A stretch of DNA of 31,173 nt from JBDTSW01 sp051004675 (lineage in GTDB: Bacteria; Actinomycetota; Thermoleophilia; Solirubrobacterales; 70-9), in assembly GCA_051004675.1 (NCBI GenBank), contig JBPCKC010000032.1, positions 1 through 31,173 of the forward strand, in the 5' to 3' direction. Position 1 is the first letter of the stretch, and every line of letters starts with the position of its first letter. Positions 15,632 to 22,916 of this stretch are shown in pieces. The notes beneath the pieces are model-generated. The model did no database searches. It saw only the letters and a list, made by a program, of their open reading frames with translations, and was not told the origin of the DNA. A program made the translations under genes and the position numbers.

Positions 15632-17452
15632 TCAGGCTAGCTTTCGCCATGGAGCAAACGCGTTCTCGACCCCGTCGAGCGCCGGCCCCAGCTCGGGGTG
15701 ATGGCGAAGGAGCACATCCACCATCGTGTTCTCCTCGACCCAGCGCATCCCCTCCGGGGTGTAGACCTCGGGCGAGTAGTCGTTGGTGAAGAAGCGGTCG
15801 CTTCGCAGCCGCCGCGACGCCATCAGGATGAAGATGCGGAAGGCGGTGTCGGAGAACCCGAAGCCGGGCGGCAGCGGCTCGGCGAGCATCCCCACCTGGA
15901 GGTCGACCTTGTCGATGTCACCGTCGTAGACGTCCTCGATCTCCCTGGCCCACTCCGGGTTGTCCGTGAGCTCGTCGAAGGACTTCACCCGGCCCTTGCG
16001 CAGCTTCTCGCGGAAGTCGTTGTAGCGCGAGACGCCGCGCTCGCGGTCGCGCAGGATGTCGATCGTCCCCAGATCAACGCGCTCGCCCGTGAGACGGACG
16101 TGGTTGGCGAGCGCCCGCGGGTGGTTGCGCAGCGTGATCGCCCCGGGGTGGGCGATGCCGAACGAGTACAGGACGTTCGGCATCTCCCACTCGCTGATGA
16201 ACTCGCGCGTCGAGGCCCCCTGGATGGGGTCGAAATCGGTCGAGTGCAAAAGCGCGCCGTTGGTGTGATCGCGGATCTCGTAGTCGTCGGGCAGCAGGGG
16301 GTGCAGGCGATAGACCGATACGAACTCCTCGGTGATCGCGTAGGGCGCCGCGTGGTGGACCTGCTCGGAGCCGACGACGCCGCCGATCATCTCGGTGCCG
16401 ACGTGGCCGAAGTTGCGCCGTACCCACTGGGGGAGGATCCCGTACCAGTTGGCGTGCATCGCCCGCTCGAGCACGGGGTTGGCGAGAATCCCCGGTGTCC
16501 ACTCGACCGTGTGGATCTTCGCCATCAGCGCCGAGTTGACGAGCCGGGCGGTGAGGAAGAGCTGCTCGTCGGACCATGTGGGGTTGGAGCCGCGCAGGTG
16601 GTCGCAGATCGCGTTGTGCTCCCTGGCGAAGAGCGTGTGGAGCAGCGAGAGCCCGATCCAGTAGTTGTCCGAGAAGCCCGTCATGTCGACGCCGTCGAGC
16701 TTGCTGGCGGTCTCGTTCGGGAGGCGCCCGTCCTCGATCGCGAGCTTGCCGGCGTCGCCCGAGCGCAGCTCGCGGTTTCGGGCCTCGGTCGAGCCGTAGA
16801 TCTGAGAGCCGTCCCACCAGTGCGTGACCGTGTTGACGTAGGTCGGCGAGGGGGCGGAACCGTTGCCGTTGCCCTCGCCGCTCATGTCGGTGCGCTCCGG
16901 GTGGGTCGCGCGGATCTTCATGACGTCGCCGTCGGGCCACTCGTCGCCGGCGGGGACGGGCACCTCGATGTGCTTTTCCGGGTCGTTCTCGCCGTGCCCG
17001 AACCAGTCGTGGTTCTCGAACTGGATCCAGCAGGCCGCGAGCACGTTCAGGCTGGTGGCGGGCTTGAACGCGTCGCGGTGAAGCAGCCGCGTGGCCACCT
17101 CCCGGGGGTTCGGGTCCATCCGTCGCCCGGCGGGCTCCGCGGGGTTCGTGTCCGGGTCGATGTTGCGGCCGAAGCGGGTGCCCACCCGGCCCATCTCGGG
17201 GTCGGTCGGGTCCTGCTTCGAGCCGTCGTAGGTCCTGTACTTGGGGAGCTGCTCGAGCGGGACGACCTCCGGCTGGTGGGAGTCCTCCGTGTCGAAGAGG
17301 TTGCGCTCGCGCAGATCGTCTCGGAAGGCCCGCAGGTTCAGCAGGCCCAGCGGCGTCGGCAGATTCCACCAGTCCGTCGCCCGGTTGACCTGCCTGAAGA
17401 CCGTCGAGTTGACGCGTGAGAACGCGCCCTCGATCGTGCCCATCACGTCCAT
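15632..17452 (-). CDS. Fatty-acid alpha-dioxygenase (animal haem peroxidase family)
   Basis: This 606-residue haem enzyme resembles plant alpha-DOX from end to end. Plant alpha-DOX adds O2 at C2 of fatty acids to give 2R-hydroperoxides, which decay to aldehydes one carbon shorter. Seen here are distal His148 in WIQFENHDWFGHG, WWDGSQIYGS (212-221), FAREHNAICDHL, and the EEFVSVYRLHPLLPD segment with Tyr381 (radical site) and His384 (proximal ligand). Later come LRDRERGVSRYNDFR and ASRRLRSDRFFT with Arg553, followed by YTPEGMRWVEEN. In plant enzymes an Arg in this last region binds the fatty-acid carboxylate. Tyr381 argues against a simple peroxidase. The ATG at 17452 has a strong GGAGGAG site. 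No signal peptide is visible. Confidence 0.88.
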   Translation of the reverse strand: MDVMGTIEGAFSRVNSTVFRQVNRATDWWNLPTPLGLLNLRAFRDDLRERNLFDTEDSHQPEVVPLEQLPKYRTYDGSKQDPTDPEMGRVGTRFGRNIDPDTNPAEPAGRRMDPNPREVATRLLHRDAFKPATSLNVLAACWIQFENHDWFGHGENDPEKHIEVPVPAGDEWPDGDVMKIRATHPERTDMSGEGNGNGSAPSPTYVNTVTHWWDGSQIYGSTEARNRELRSGDAGKLAIEDGRLPNETASKLDGVDMTGFSDNYWIGLSLLHTLFAREHNAICDHLRGSNPTWSDEQLFLTARLVNSALMAKIHTVEWTPGILANPVLERAMHANWYGILPQWVRRNFGHVGTEMIGGVVGSEQVHHAAPYAITEEFVSVYRLHPLLPDDYEIRDHTNGALLHSTDFDPIQGASTREFISEWEMPNVLYSFGIAHPGAITLRNHPRALANHVRLTGERVDLGTIDILRDRERGVSRYNDFREKLRKGRVKSFDELTDNPEWAREIEDVYDGDIDKVDLQVGMLAEPLPPGFGFSDTAFRIFILMASRRLRSDRFFTNDYSPEVYTPEGMRWVEENTMVDVLLRHHPELGPALDGVENAFAPWRKLA

Positions 17453-17487
17453 CGCTCCTCCTCTACCGGGTCCGCCGGTTCGCGCCA

Positions 17488-17493
17488 ACTCTA
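17488..17493 (-). promoter_or_regulatory. Possible -10 box of the alpha-dioxygenase operon
   Basis: On the minus strand this reads TAGAGT, 35 bases before the ATG, leaving room for a short leader with the GGAGGAG site. No convincing -35 was found at 17 bases. It lies in the 118-base gap after vapC. Confidence 0.25.
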
Positions 17494-17570
17494 TTCCGAT
17501 CGTGGCCCGCGGGTGCGCGTGCGCTGGTTCCCCCAACGCCCGGTACGTCCTGAAGCCGTAGCCCGGCGGA

Positions 17571-17960
17571 CTACCAGAGGGTGCCGCGCGGGTCGTGCTC
17601 GCGCAGGCGGGCGTCGCGGGTCACGAGAACCGCCCCGGCGTCGCGCGCGGTCGCGTAGATGAGCCGGTCGGCCGGGTCGCCGGCGAAGCCCTCGTGTTCG
17701 AGCAACGCCGCCTCGAGCGCCACCTTCGACCCGATCGCAAGCGCGGTGATCCCCGCCTGGCTCAGGGCCTGACGCACCCAGCGCGAGACCTCGCGATCGA
17801 GGGTGATCCGGCCGCCCCCGAACAACATCCCAACCTCCCAGCATGAGATCGCCGCCACACCGATCGAATCGGCCGCTGCAATCGCTTTCCGTGCGGGGCC
17901 GCTGAGGCGCTCGGGATCGTCGGTCCACCAGATCCACGCGTGGGTGTCGAGCACCACCAC
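17571..17960 (-). CDS. vapC: VapC-like PIN-domain toxin
   Basis: This 129-residue PIN-domain ribonuclease has the four acidic positions of the metal site: Asp5 in VVLDTHAW, Glu42 in SCWEVGML, Asp98 in GDPADRLIYA and Asp116 in VTRDARL. PIN toxins of this type cut RNA and stop translation unless bound by their antitoxin. The GTG at 17960 lies 3 bases after the antitoxin stop, so translation is coupled. All catalytic residues are intact, so the toxin should be active. Confidence 0.9.
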   Translation of the reverse strand: MVVLDTHAWIWWTDDPERLSGPARKAIAAADSIGVAAISCWEVGMLFGGGRITLDREVSRWVRQALSQAGITALAIGSKVALEAALLEHEGFAGDPADRLIYATARDAGAVLVTRDARLREHDPRGTLW

Positions 17961-17963
17961 CGG

Positions 17964-18197
17964 CTAGGTCTGGCCGGCGTCCGCGGCAGTCCATTCGACG
18001 TCGATCGGCGCGATCAGCTCCTCGTCCCCGACGTGGTAGGCAACGCTGCCTCGAAGCGAGACCTCCTCATCGGCGGGAACCACCCTCGCAACCGGGCGGC
18101 CGTGCTTCGTCACCACCAGCTCGCCGCCTCCCTGCGCGACCTCATCAAGTAGGGCCAGGCACCGGGCCTTGAACTGGGTGGCGGAGATCTCGCTCAT
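17964..18197 (-). CDS. vapB: Phd/YefM-type (VapB-like) antitoxin
   Basis: This 77-residue antitoxin has a Phd/YefM-like N-terminal DNA-binding fold: ISATQFKARCLALLDEVAQ then ELVVTKHGRPVARVVPA. The C-terminal part, acidic and with many aromatic residues, should wrap the toxin. The ATG at 18197 directly abuts a perfect inverted repeat that is the likely operator for autoregulation. It precedes the toxin gene, the usual order. Confidence 0.9.
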   Translation of the reverse strand: MSEISATQFKARCLALLDEVAQGGGELVVTKHGRPVARVVPADEEVSLRGSVAYHVGDEELIAPIDVEWTAADAGQT

Positions 18198-18225
18198 CTG
18201 ACCATGGTCATCGTACCATGGTCAG
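18198..18225 (-). promoter_or_regulatory. vapBC operator and promoter
   Basis: CTGACCATGGT and ACCATGGTCAG form a perfect 11-bp inverted repeat with a 6-base spacer, immediately upstream of the antitoxin ATG. Each arm contains the palindrome ACCATGGT. The spacer overlaps TACGAT on the minus strand (18210-18215), a good -10 box 12 bases before the ATG, so bound antitoxin would block RNA polymerase. Another ACCAT follows at 18227-18231. Confidence 0.75.
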
Positions 18226-18250
18226 TACCATCCCGCCTCGCCAAGAAGTC

Positions 18251-18315
18251 CGGTCATCCCGAAGGGATGGGGCAGGGCGATCGCGCCGCCGTGGGTGTTG
18301 AGCTTCTCCAGCGGG
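18251..18315 (-). pseudogene. Orphan 65-bp fragment of a thiolase gene
   Basis: This segment matches 20810-20874 in the intact thiolase gene at 60 of 65 positions by eye and in the same orientation. On the minus strand it encodes PLEKLNTHGGAIALPHPFGM, the thiolase signature region, with Gly changed to Pro just before the His. Similarity stops on both sides. It is a remnant of a thiolase paralogue or of a partial duplication spanning the FG-GAP gene. It has no start or stop of its own. Confidence 0.72.
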
Positions 18316-18343
18316 CACAAGGCTGGAGGCGGCTGTGGATCTG

Positions 18344-18374
18344 AGCTTCGGGCAGGGTGACTGCCCGGGAAGCT
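18344..18374 (-). terminator. Hairpin after the FG-GAP gene
   Basis: AGCTT-C-GGGCAG pairs with CTGCCC-GGG-AAGCT around a 5-base loop: 11 pairs with one internal bulge. It starts 18 bases beyond the stop of the secreted FG-GAP protein on the minus strand. No T-run follows. Confidence 0.5.
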
Positions 18375-18392
18375 AACTCAGGCGCTCGACGA

Positions 18393-20555
18393 TCACCGCC
18401 GCACCACCTTGAACGTGGCGCTGGCCGGGCTGGGATCGACGTTGCCGGCGGCATCGATAGCGCGGACCTGGAAGGTGTGCGAGCCGAAGGCGAGCCTGGA
18501 AAGCTTGCGGGGCGAGGTGCAGGCGGCGAAGGGACCGGCGTCGAGTTTGCACTCGAAGCTGGCCTCGGGATGGCCGGGAGAGCTGAAGGTGAAGGTCGGG
18601 GTGCGCTTCGTGCTCCTCGGCTTCGGCCCGGAGTCGATCTGGGTGTCGGGGGGGGTGGTGTCGACGGTGAAGGTGCGCGAGGCCGGGGTCGGGTCGACGT
18701 TCCCGGCCCGGTCGATCGCGCGGACCCGGAAGGTGTGGGCGCCGTCTGCAAGCGGACCAAGCTCGCGGGGCGAAGAGCACGGCGCGAAAAGGGCGGCGTC
18801 GAGCGAGCACTCGAACTCGGCGCCGGGCTTGTTGGCCGAGAACTCGAAGCTGGGCGTCGAGTCGGAGGTCAGCGGGCCGGGGGCGGACTCGATTCGGGTG
18901 TCGGGCGCGGCGGTGTCGACCGTGAAGCTGCGGGCGGCCGAGGCGCGGTTTCCGGCCGCGTCGGTGGCGCGGACCTCGAAGACGTGGGGGCCGTCGTTGA
19001 GGGCTTGCTCGGGGGTGTGCGAGCCTCGCTCCGAACAGGGCGCGTAGGCGGCGCCGTCGAAGCGGCACTCGAACTCGGCCTCCTCGTCGGCCGAGAACTC
19101 GAAGGTGGGCTGCGGATCGTTGGTGAGGCCGGTGGGGCCCTTGTCGATCGAGACCTCGGGCGGGGTCGTGTCCGCCGGGACCGGGGCTGTGCCCGTGCCG
19201 CTGAGCGCGACGGTGTGGGGGCTGCCGAAGTCGTCGGAGGTGATCTGCAGGCTCGCCGAGCGCAGACCGGTGGCGGTCGGGGCGAAGCGGACGAGCACCT
19301 GGCAGCTCTGGCCGGGTTGCACCATCTCGCCGGAGCAGTAGTCGGAGTGGACCACGAAGTCGCCGGGATCGGCGCCGACGATGCGCACCTGGTCGACCCG
19401 CAGCCGCGCCTCGCCACTGTTGCTCACCGTCAGCGCCTGTGGCGGGCCCTGCGTGCCGACCTCCTGCGAGCCGAAACTGAGGGTGTCCGGCGCGAGGCCG
19501 ATCGCCGGCTGGCTCGTGTTGAGCAGGACCGAGACGTTGTCGGAGTCGTAGTTGGCGACGGCGAGGTCGGGCTTGCCGTCGCTGTTCAGGTCGCCGATCG
19601 CGACCGAAACGGGGCTCGTGCCGGCGGGGAAGTTGGCGGGGGCGGCGAAGGAGCCCGGCGTGCCCGCGGCGAGCAGGACCGAGACGTTGCTCGAGTAAGC
19701 GTTGGCGACGGCGAGGTCGGGACGCCCGTCGGCGTTCAGGTCGCCGATCGCGACCGAGAAGGAACGGCTGCCGGCGGCGAAGCTGGCGGGGGCGGCGAAG
19801 GAGCCCGGCGTGCCCGCGGCGAGCAGGACGGAGACGTCGTCAGAAATGTTGAGGCTCCCGCCGTTTATGTCGGCAACGGCGAGGTCGGGGCGCCAGTCGC
19901 CGTTGAGGTCGCCGATCGCGACCGAGGAGGGACCCCTGCCGGCGGCGAAGTTGGCGGGGTCCGCGAAGGAGCTGCCCGCGGCGAGCAGGACCGCGACGGC
20001 TCCCGGTAACTCTCCGTAGCGGTCGCCGAGCGCGACGGCGAGGTCGGGGCGCCCGTCGCCGTTCAGGTCGTCAATCGCGACCGAGGAGGGGTTCGCGCCG
20101 GCACCGAGGCTGGCGGGGGCGGCGAAGGAGCCCGGCGCGCCCGTGGCGAGCAGGACGGAGACGTCGCCCAAATTGTTCTTGGCGCCGAACTGGTTGGCGA
20201 CGGCGAGGTCGGGGCGCCCATCGCTGTTGAGGTCGCCGATCGCGACCGAGGTGGGGTGCGTGCCGGCGGCGAAGTTGGCGGGGGCGCCGAAGTTGCCCGG
20301 CGTGCCCGTGGCCAGCAGGACCGAGACGTTGCCCGCGTTGCCCGAGCCGAAGTAGCCGAAGTTGGCGACGGCGAGGTCGGGGCGCCCGTCGGCGTTGAGG
20401 TCGCCGACCGCGACCTCGTTGGGAACCGAGCCGGCGGCGAAGTTGGCGGCTGGGGCGAAACTCACCGCGGCGGCGGCGGCGCTTGGCAGGGCGAGCATCG
20501 CGGCGCTTGCGGCGAGTGCCGCAACGAGGACGTTTAGGCGAGGGCTGCGTGTCAT
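18393..20555 (-). CDS. Secreted FG-GAP/VCBS repeat protein with Ig-like repeats
   Basis: This 720-residue exported protein has a signal peptide (about 1-29, ending AAAAA). Six FG-GAP-type repeats follow, each carrying a form of SVAIGDLNxDGRPDLAVAN, where the D.N.DG.PD loop is the calcium-binding type, then VSVLLATGTPGSF. Around residues 325-430 lies a choice-of-anchor-D/ASPM-like beta domain (LSFGSQEVGTQGPPQALTVSNSG). Three Ig-like repeats of about 85 residues complete it, each with TPPDTxIDSGP, FECxLDxxxFAxCxSP and HTFxVRAIDxAGNVDPxPAS. There is no LPXTG or C-terminal membrane segment, so release or binding to the cell surface is the likely fate. The ATG at 20555 is preferred because the earlier in-frame ATG at 20624 lies inside the -10 box. 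Confidence 0.88.
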   Translation of the reverse strand: MTRSPRLNVLVAALAASAAMLALPSAAAAAVSFAPAANFAAGSVPNEVAVGDLNADGRPDLAVANFGYFGSGNAGNVSVLLATGTPGNFGAPANFAAGTHPTSVAIGDLNSDGRPDLAVANQFGAKNNLGDVSVLLATGAPGSFAAPASLGAGANPSSVAIDDLNGDGRPDLAVALGDRYGELPGAVAVLLAAGSSFADPANFAAGRGPSSVAIGDLNGDWRPDLAVADINGGSLNISDDVSVLLAAGTPGSFAAPASFAAGSRSFSVAIGDLNADGRPDLAVANAYSSNVSVLLAAGTPGSFAAPANFPAGTSPVSVAIGDLNSDGKPDLAVANYDSDNVSVLLNTSQPAIGLAPDTLSFGSQEVGTQGPPQALTVSNSGEARLRVDQVRIVGADPGDFVVHSDYCSGEMVQPGQSCQVLVRFAPTATGLRSASLQITSDDFGSPHTVALSGTGTAPVPADTTPPEVSIDKGPTGLTNDPQPTFEFSADEEAEFECRFDGAAYAPCSERGSHTPEQALNDGPHVFEVRATDAAGNRASAARSFTVDTAAPDTRIESAPGPLTSDSTPSFEFSANKPGAEFECSLDAALFAPCSSPRELGPLADGAHTFRVRAIDRAGNVDPTPASRTFTVDTTPPDTQIDSGPKPRSTKRTPTFTFSSPGHPEASFECKLDAGPFAACTSPRKLSRLAFGSHTFQVRAIDAAGNVDPSPASATFKVVRR
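19550..20470 (-). repeat. Six imperfect tandem DNA repeats encoding FG-GAP units
   Basis: The sequence aggtcgccgatcgcgaccga recurs, with small changes, near 19589, 19739, 19909, 20065, 20231 and 20399, a period of about 150-170 bases. The spread and high DNA identity make this stretch prone to unequal recombination or assembly collapse. Confidence 0.8.
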
Positions 20556-20620
20556 GCGGGAATGCGTGGAGGCTCTGCTCCGGCGCGCCAATCCCTCGGA
20601 CACGCAAAGAGAGTTTGGCG

Positions 20621-20649
20621 ACATTAGAACCCTCGGCCTCGAGAGTCAA
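20621..20649 (-). promoter_or_regulatory. Sigma70-type promoter of the FG-GAP gene
   Basis: On the minus strand TTGACT (20649-20644) is followed after exactly 17 bases by TAATGT (20626-20621). Transcription would start near 20614, leaving a leader of about 59 bases before the ATG at 20555. Confidence 0.6.
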
Positions 20650-20654
20650 CCGAC

Positions 20655-20672
20655 AACCGCACGGCCGCGGTT
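20655..20672 (-). terminator. Hairpin after the thiolase gene
   Basis: AACCGC and GCGGTT form a perfect 6-bp stem with a 6-base loop, 15 bases beyond the thiolase stop on the minus strand and just upstream of the FG-GAP promoter. It probably separates the two transcription units. Confidence 0.4.
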
Positions 20673-20687
20673 ACGTCAAGGTGGGCG

Positions 20688-21848
20688 TCAGCCCACTCGC
20701 TCGACCACCATCGCCTCGCCCTGGCCGCCGGCCACGCACATCGTCTCGAGGCCGATTTCATGGTCGTCGGTCTCCATTGCGTTCAGGAGCGTGGTCATGA
20801 TCCGGGCTCCGGTCATCCCGAAGGGGTGGCCGAGGGCGATCGCGCCGCCGTGGGTGTTGAGCTTCTCGAGCGGGATGTCGCACTCGGCCATGATCGGGAT
20901 CGCCTGGGCGGCGAAGGCCTCGTTCAGCTCGACCGTGCCCACGTCGGACATCGACATTCCGGTGCGCTCGAGCACCTTCTTGATCGCGCCGATCGGCGCC
21001 ACGCCCATGTACTCGGGCTCGTTGCCCCAGGTCGCGGCGCTCTTGATCTTCGCGCGCGGGGTCAGGCCCAGCTCCTTGGCCTTCGTCTCGGACATGACCA
21101 GCACGGCCGCGGCGCCGTCGTTGAGCGGGCATGAGTTGCCGGCGGTGACGCCGCCGCCGCCGAACGCCTCGGGCAGCTCGGAGAGCTTCTCCAGCGTGGA
21201 CGAGGCCCGGGGGCCGTCGTCCTTGGCGACCTCGTTGCCCTCGTGGTCGGGGACGGGAACGATCTCGCGGTCGAAGAAGCCGTCCTCCTGCGAGGCGACG
21301 GCCAGCTCCTGCGAGCGCTGCGCGTACTTGTCCATGTCCGAGCGGGAGACCTCGTAGTGGTTGGCGACGTTGACCGCCGTCAGGCCCATGTCGATGTAGA
21401 CGTTCGGCTGGCCGTTCTCGCCGATCAGGTTCTTGTTGCGGTCATCCACCCGGGCGGGCTCGGTCGCCTCGTTGAAGCGCGAGACGAACTCGACGCCGGC
21501 GGCGATGTAGGCGTCGCCCTCCCCCGCCTTGACCGCGTTGGCAGCGTGGCGGATGGCATCGAGCGAGGAGGCGCAGTAGCGCGAAATCGTGGTGCCGGTC
21601 GTCTCCTGGGTGAGCTTCTCGGAGAGCAGCACGATGATCCGTGCCACGTTGAAGCCCTGCAGGCCCTGGGGCATGCCGCAGCCGCAGTAGACGTCCTCGA
21701 CGATCTTGGGATCCAGGTCGGGGTTGCGCTCGAGGAGCTGATCGACCACGTAGGCCGCGGTTTCCTCGGGGCGAAGCTGAGCTAGCGAGCCCTTGAAGGC
21801 GCGCCCGATCGGACTGCGGACGGCATCGACGATCACGGCTTCGGGCAT
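20688..21848 (-). CDS. Thiolase (acetyl-CoA C-acyltransferase)
   Basis: This 386-residue enzyme would cleave 3-ketoacyl-CoA in beta-oxidation or run in reverse as an acetyl-CoA acetyltransferase. The N-terminus EAVIVDAVRSPIGRAFKGS is typical. The nucleophile is Cys92 in SRYCASSLDAI, a variant of the usual NRxCxSG. NEAFAAQ and GGAIALGHPFGMTGARI supply the active-site Asn and His, and CVAGGQGEAMVVE holds the second Cys. The ATG at 21848 has AAGGAG about 10 bases upstream. The gene diverges from the rhodanese gene across 75 bases. Confidence 0.93.
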   Translation of the reverse strand: MPEAVIVDAVRSPIGRAFKGSLAQLRPEETAAYVVDQLLERNPDLDPKIVEDVYCGCGMPQGLQGFNVARIIVLLSEKLTQETTGTTISRYCASSLDAIRHAANAVKAGEGDAYIAAGVEFVSRFNEATEPARVDDRNKNLIGENGQPNVYIDMGLTAVNVANHYEVSRSDMDKYAQRSQELAVASQEDGFFDREIVPVPDHEGNEVAKDDGPRASSTLEKLSELPEAFGGGGVTAGNSCPLNDGAAAVLVMSETKAKELGLTPRAKIKSAATWGNEPEYMGVAPIGAIKKVLERTGMSMSDVGTVELNEAFAAQAIPIMAECDIPLEKLNTHGGAIALGHPFGMTGARIMTTLLNAMETDDHEIGLETMCVAGGQGEAMVVERVG

Positions 21849-21910
21849 CGGTTCAGGTCTCCTTGAGTTCAGTTGGGAAGAGCGGGCCGGGACGTTAGAG
21901 CAGCGAGAAC

Positions 21911-21916
21911 TACGAT
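21911..21916 (+). promoter_or_regulatory. Possible leaderless -10 box of the rhodanese gene
   Basis: TACGAT sits 7 bases before the ATG at 21924, with no Shine-Dalgarno between. Confidence 0.4.
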
Positions 21917-21923
21917 GCGCGCC

Positions 21924-22292
21924 ATGAGTGACGAGGCGAACGCAGCCGCGACCGAGCTTCCGCCCCAGCGGGTCGCGGAGCTTCGCGACGCCGGCGAGGC
22001 CGAGCTGATCGACGTCCGCACCGACTACGAGTGGGAGGCCGGGCGCCTCGCCGGTGCGCGTCATCTGGAGGTGAACGAGCTGACCTCGCAGGCCGACTCG
22101 ATCGCGAAGGACCGGCCCGTCGTCTTCTACTGCCGCGGCGGCAACCGCTCGGGCATGGCCGCGCAGGCCTTTCGCGAGGCCGGCTGGCAGGCTCACAACA
22201 TGGCGGGCGGGATCAGCGCCTGGGCCGCGGCGGGCCTGGCGCTCGAGCCCGAGGACGGGTCGATCGCAGAGGGCCGCCCACCAGAGGCCTGA
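21924..22292 (+). CDS. Single-domain rhodanese (sulfurtransferase)
   Basis: This 122-residue protein has the rhodanese fold: ELIDVRTDYEWEAGRLAGARH, then the active-site loop VVFYCRGGNRSGMAAQAF with catalytic Cys70, and the closing MAGGISAWAAAGLAL. Such proteins move sulfane sulfur between small thiols and proteins. The CRGGNRS loop is the sulfur-transferase size rather than the longer phosphatase-type loop. The sulfur donor and acceptor cannot be read from the neighbours. ATG at 21915 is a possible alternative start but would overlap the -10 box. Confidence 0.9.
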   Translation: MSDEANAAATELPPQRVAELRDAGEAELIDVRTDYEWEAGRLAGARHLEVNELTSQADSIAKDRPVVFYCRGGNRSGMAAQAFREAGWQAHNMAGGISAWAAAGLALEPEDGSIAEGRPPEA

Positions 22293-22318
22293 CCGTCGCC
22301 CGCCCCGGCGTCTCGCGC

Positions 22319-22324
22319 TAGGCT
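22319..22324 (+). promoter_or_regulatory. Possible near-leaderless -10 box
   Basis: TAGGCT lies 9 bases before the ATG at 22334, with no Shine-Dalgarno. The same hexamer precedes the acyl-CoA dehydrogenase. Confidence 0.3.
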
Positions 22325-22333
22325 GCCCGGCCG

Positions 22334-22885
22334 ATGGAAGCCACGCCTCCGACCACACCGCAGAGCCCGGCCACCGGCGAGCAGCCCGCTGCCGCGGGGA
22401 GCCCTGGCCCGCAGACCGCCGAGCAGGCGGGCATCGCCACGCACGCCACCCCGCCCCACGAGCGGATCGACGGGCTGCGCGCCTGGCTGGCGCAGGTCGA
22501 CCGCAAGCTCAGCATCCGCACCTACGCGGTCGCGGCGGCATGCGTGCTCGCTCTCGCGGCGGCGGCCGTGGCGATCGTCTTCGCGCTGCAGCTTCAGGAG
22601 GACTCCGCGACCAACGAGGACCTCGACGCCCTGCGTGGCCGCCTCGGCGCGGTCTCCGAGGAGGCCTCGGAGGCGGCCGCTGACGACGTCCAGTCGCTGA
22701 ACGGCCGTCTCGACACGCTCGAGGGCCAGGTGTCGTCGCTGGAGAACGACCAGGTGACCACCGGCGACGAGCTGCAGGTCGTCCAGGACGACATCGAGGA
22801 CCTCCGAACGGATGTCGCCGGCCTGGAGTCCTCCTCCTCGGGGAGCGACAGCACGTCCGGCTCGGGCGGGCTCGACTCGCCGTAG
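22334..22885 (+). CDS. Membrane-anchored coiled-coil protein, unknown function
   Basis: I do not recognise a family. The 183 residues have a Pro/Thr/Ala-rich cytoplasmic head (1-40), one transmembrane helix (about 63-87), and an extracytoplasmic acidic coiled coil (about 92-165) with heptad-like runs such as LNGRLDTLEGQVSSLEND. A Ser/Gly tail closes it. The shape suits a scaffold or spacer on the outer face of the membrane. It faces the ion-channel gene tail to tail with 15 bases between the stops. Confidence 0.75.
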   Translation: MEATPPTTPQSPATGEQPAAAGSPGPQTAEQAGIATHATPPHERIDGLRAWLAQVDRKLSIRTYAVAAACVLALAAAAVAIVFALQLQEDSATNEDLDALRGRLGAVSEEASEAAADDVQSLNGRLDTLEGQVSSLENDQVTTGDELQVVQDDIEDLRTDVAGLESSSSGSDSTSGSGGLDSP

Positions 22886-22916
22886 GGCGAGCAAGTCCGG
22901 CTAAGGCTTCAGCCGG
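22876..22916. terminator. Two hairpins between convergent genes
   Basis: CTCGCC/GGCGAG (22876-22891, loop 4) spans the stop of the coiled-coil gene, and CCGGCT/AGCCGG (22897-22916, loop 8) spans the stop of the channel gene. Both stems are 6 bp and perfect, and they would serve convergent transcripts. Confidence 0.45.

Noticed and set aside
15632..17452. Alpha-DOX considered as a plain peroxidase or a prostaglandin-type cyclooxygenase
   Set aside because: Tyr381 plus the plant-like C-terminal SDRFFT and YTPEGMRW segments fit alpha-DOX better, and the EGF-like and membrane-binding parts of cyclooxygenases are absent.
19550..20470. Regularly spaced repeats considered as a CRISPR array
   Set aside because: The repeats are in frame with the FG-GAP protein and the spacers encode conserved strands; spacing of 150-170 bp is too long for CRISPR.
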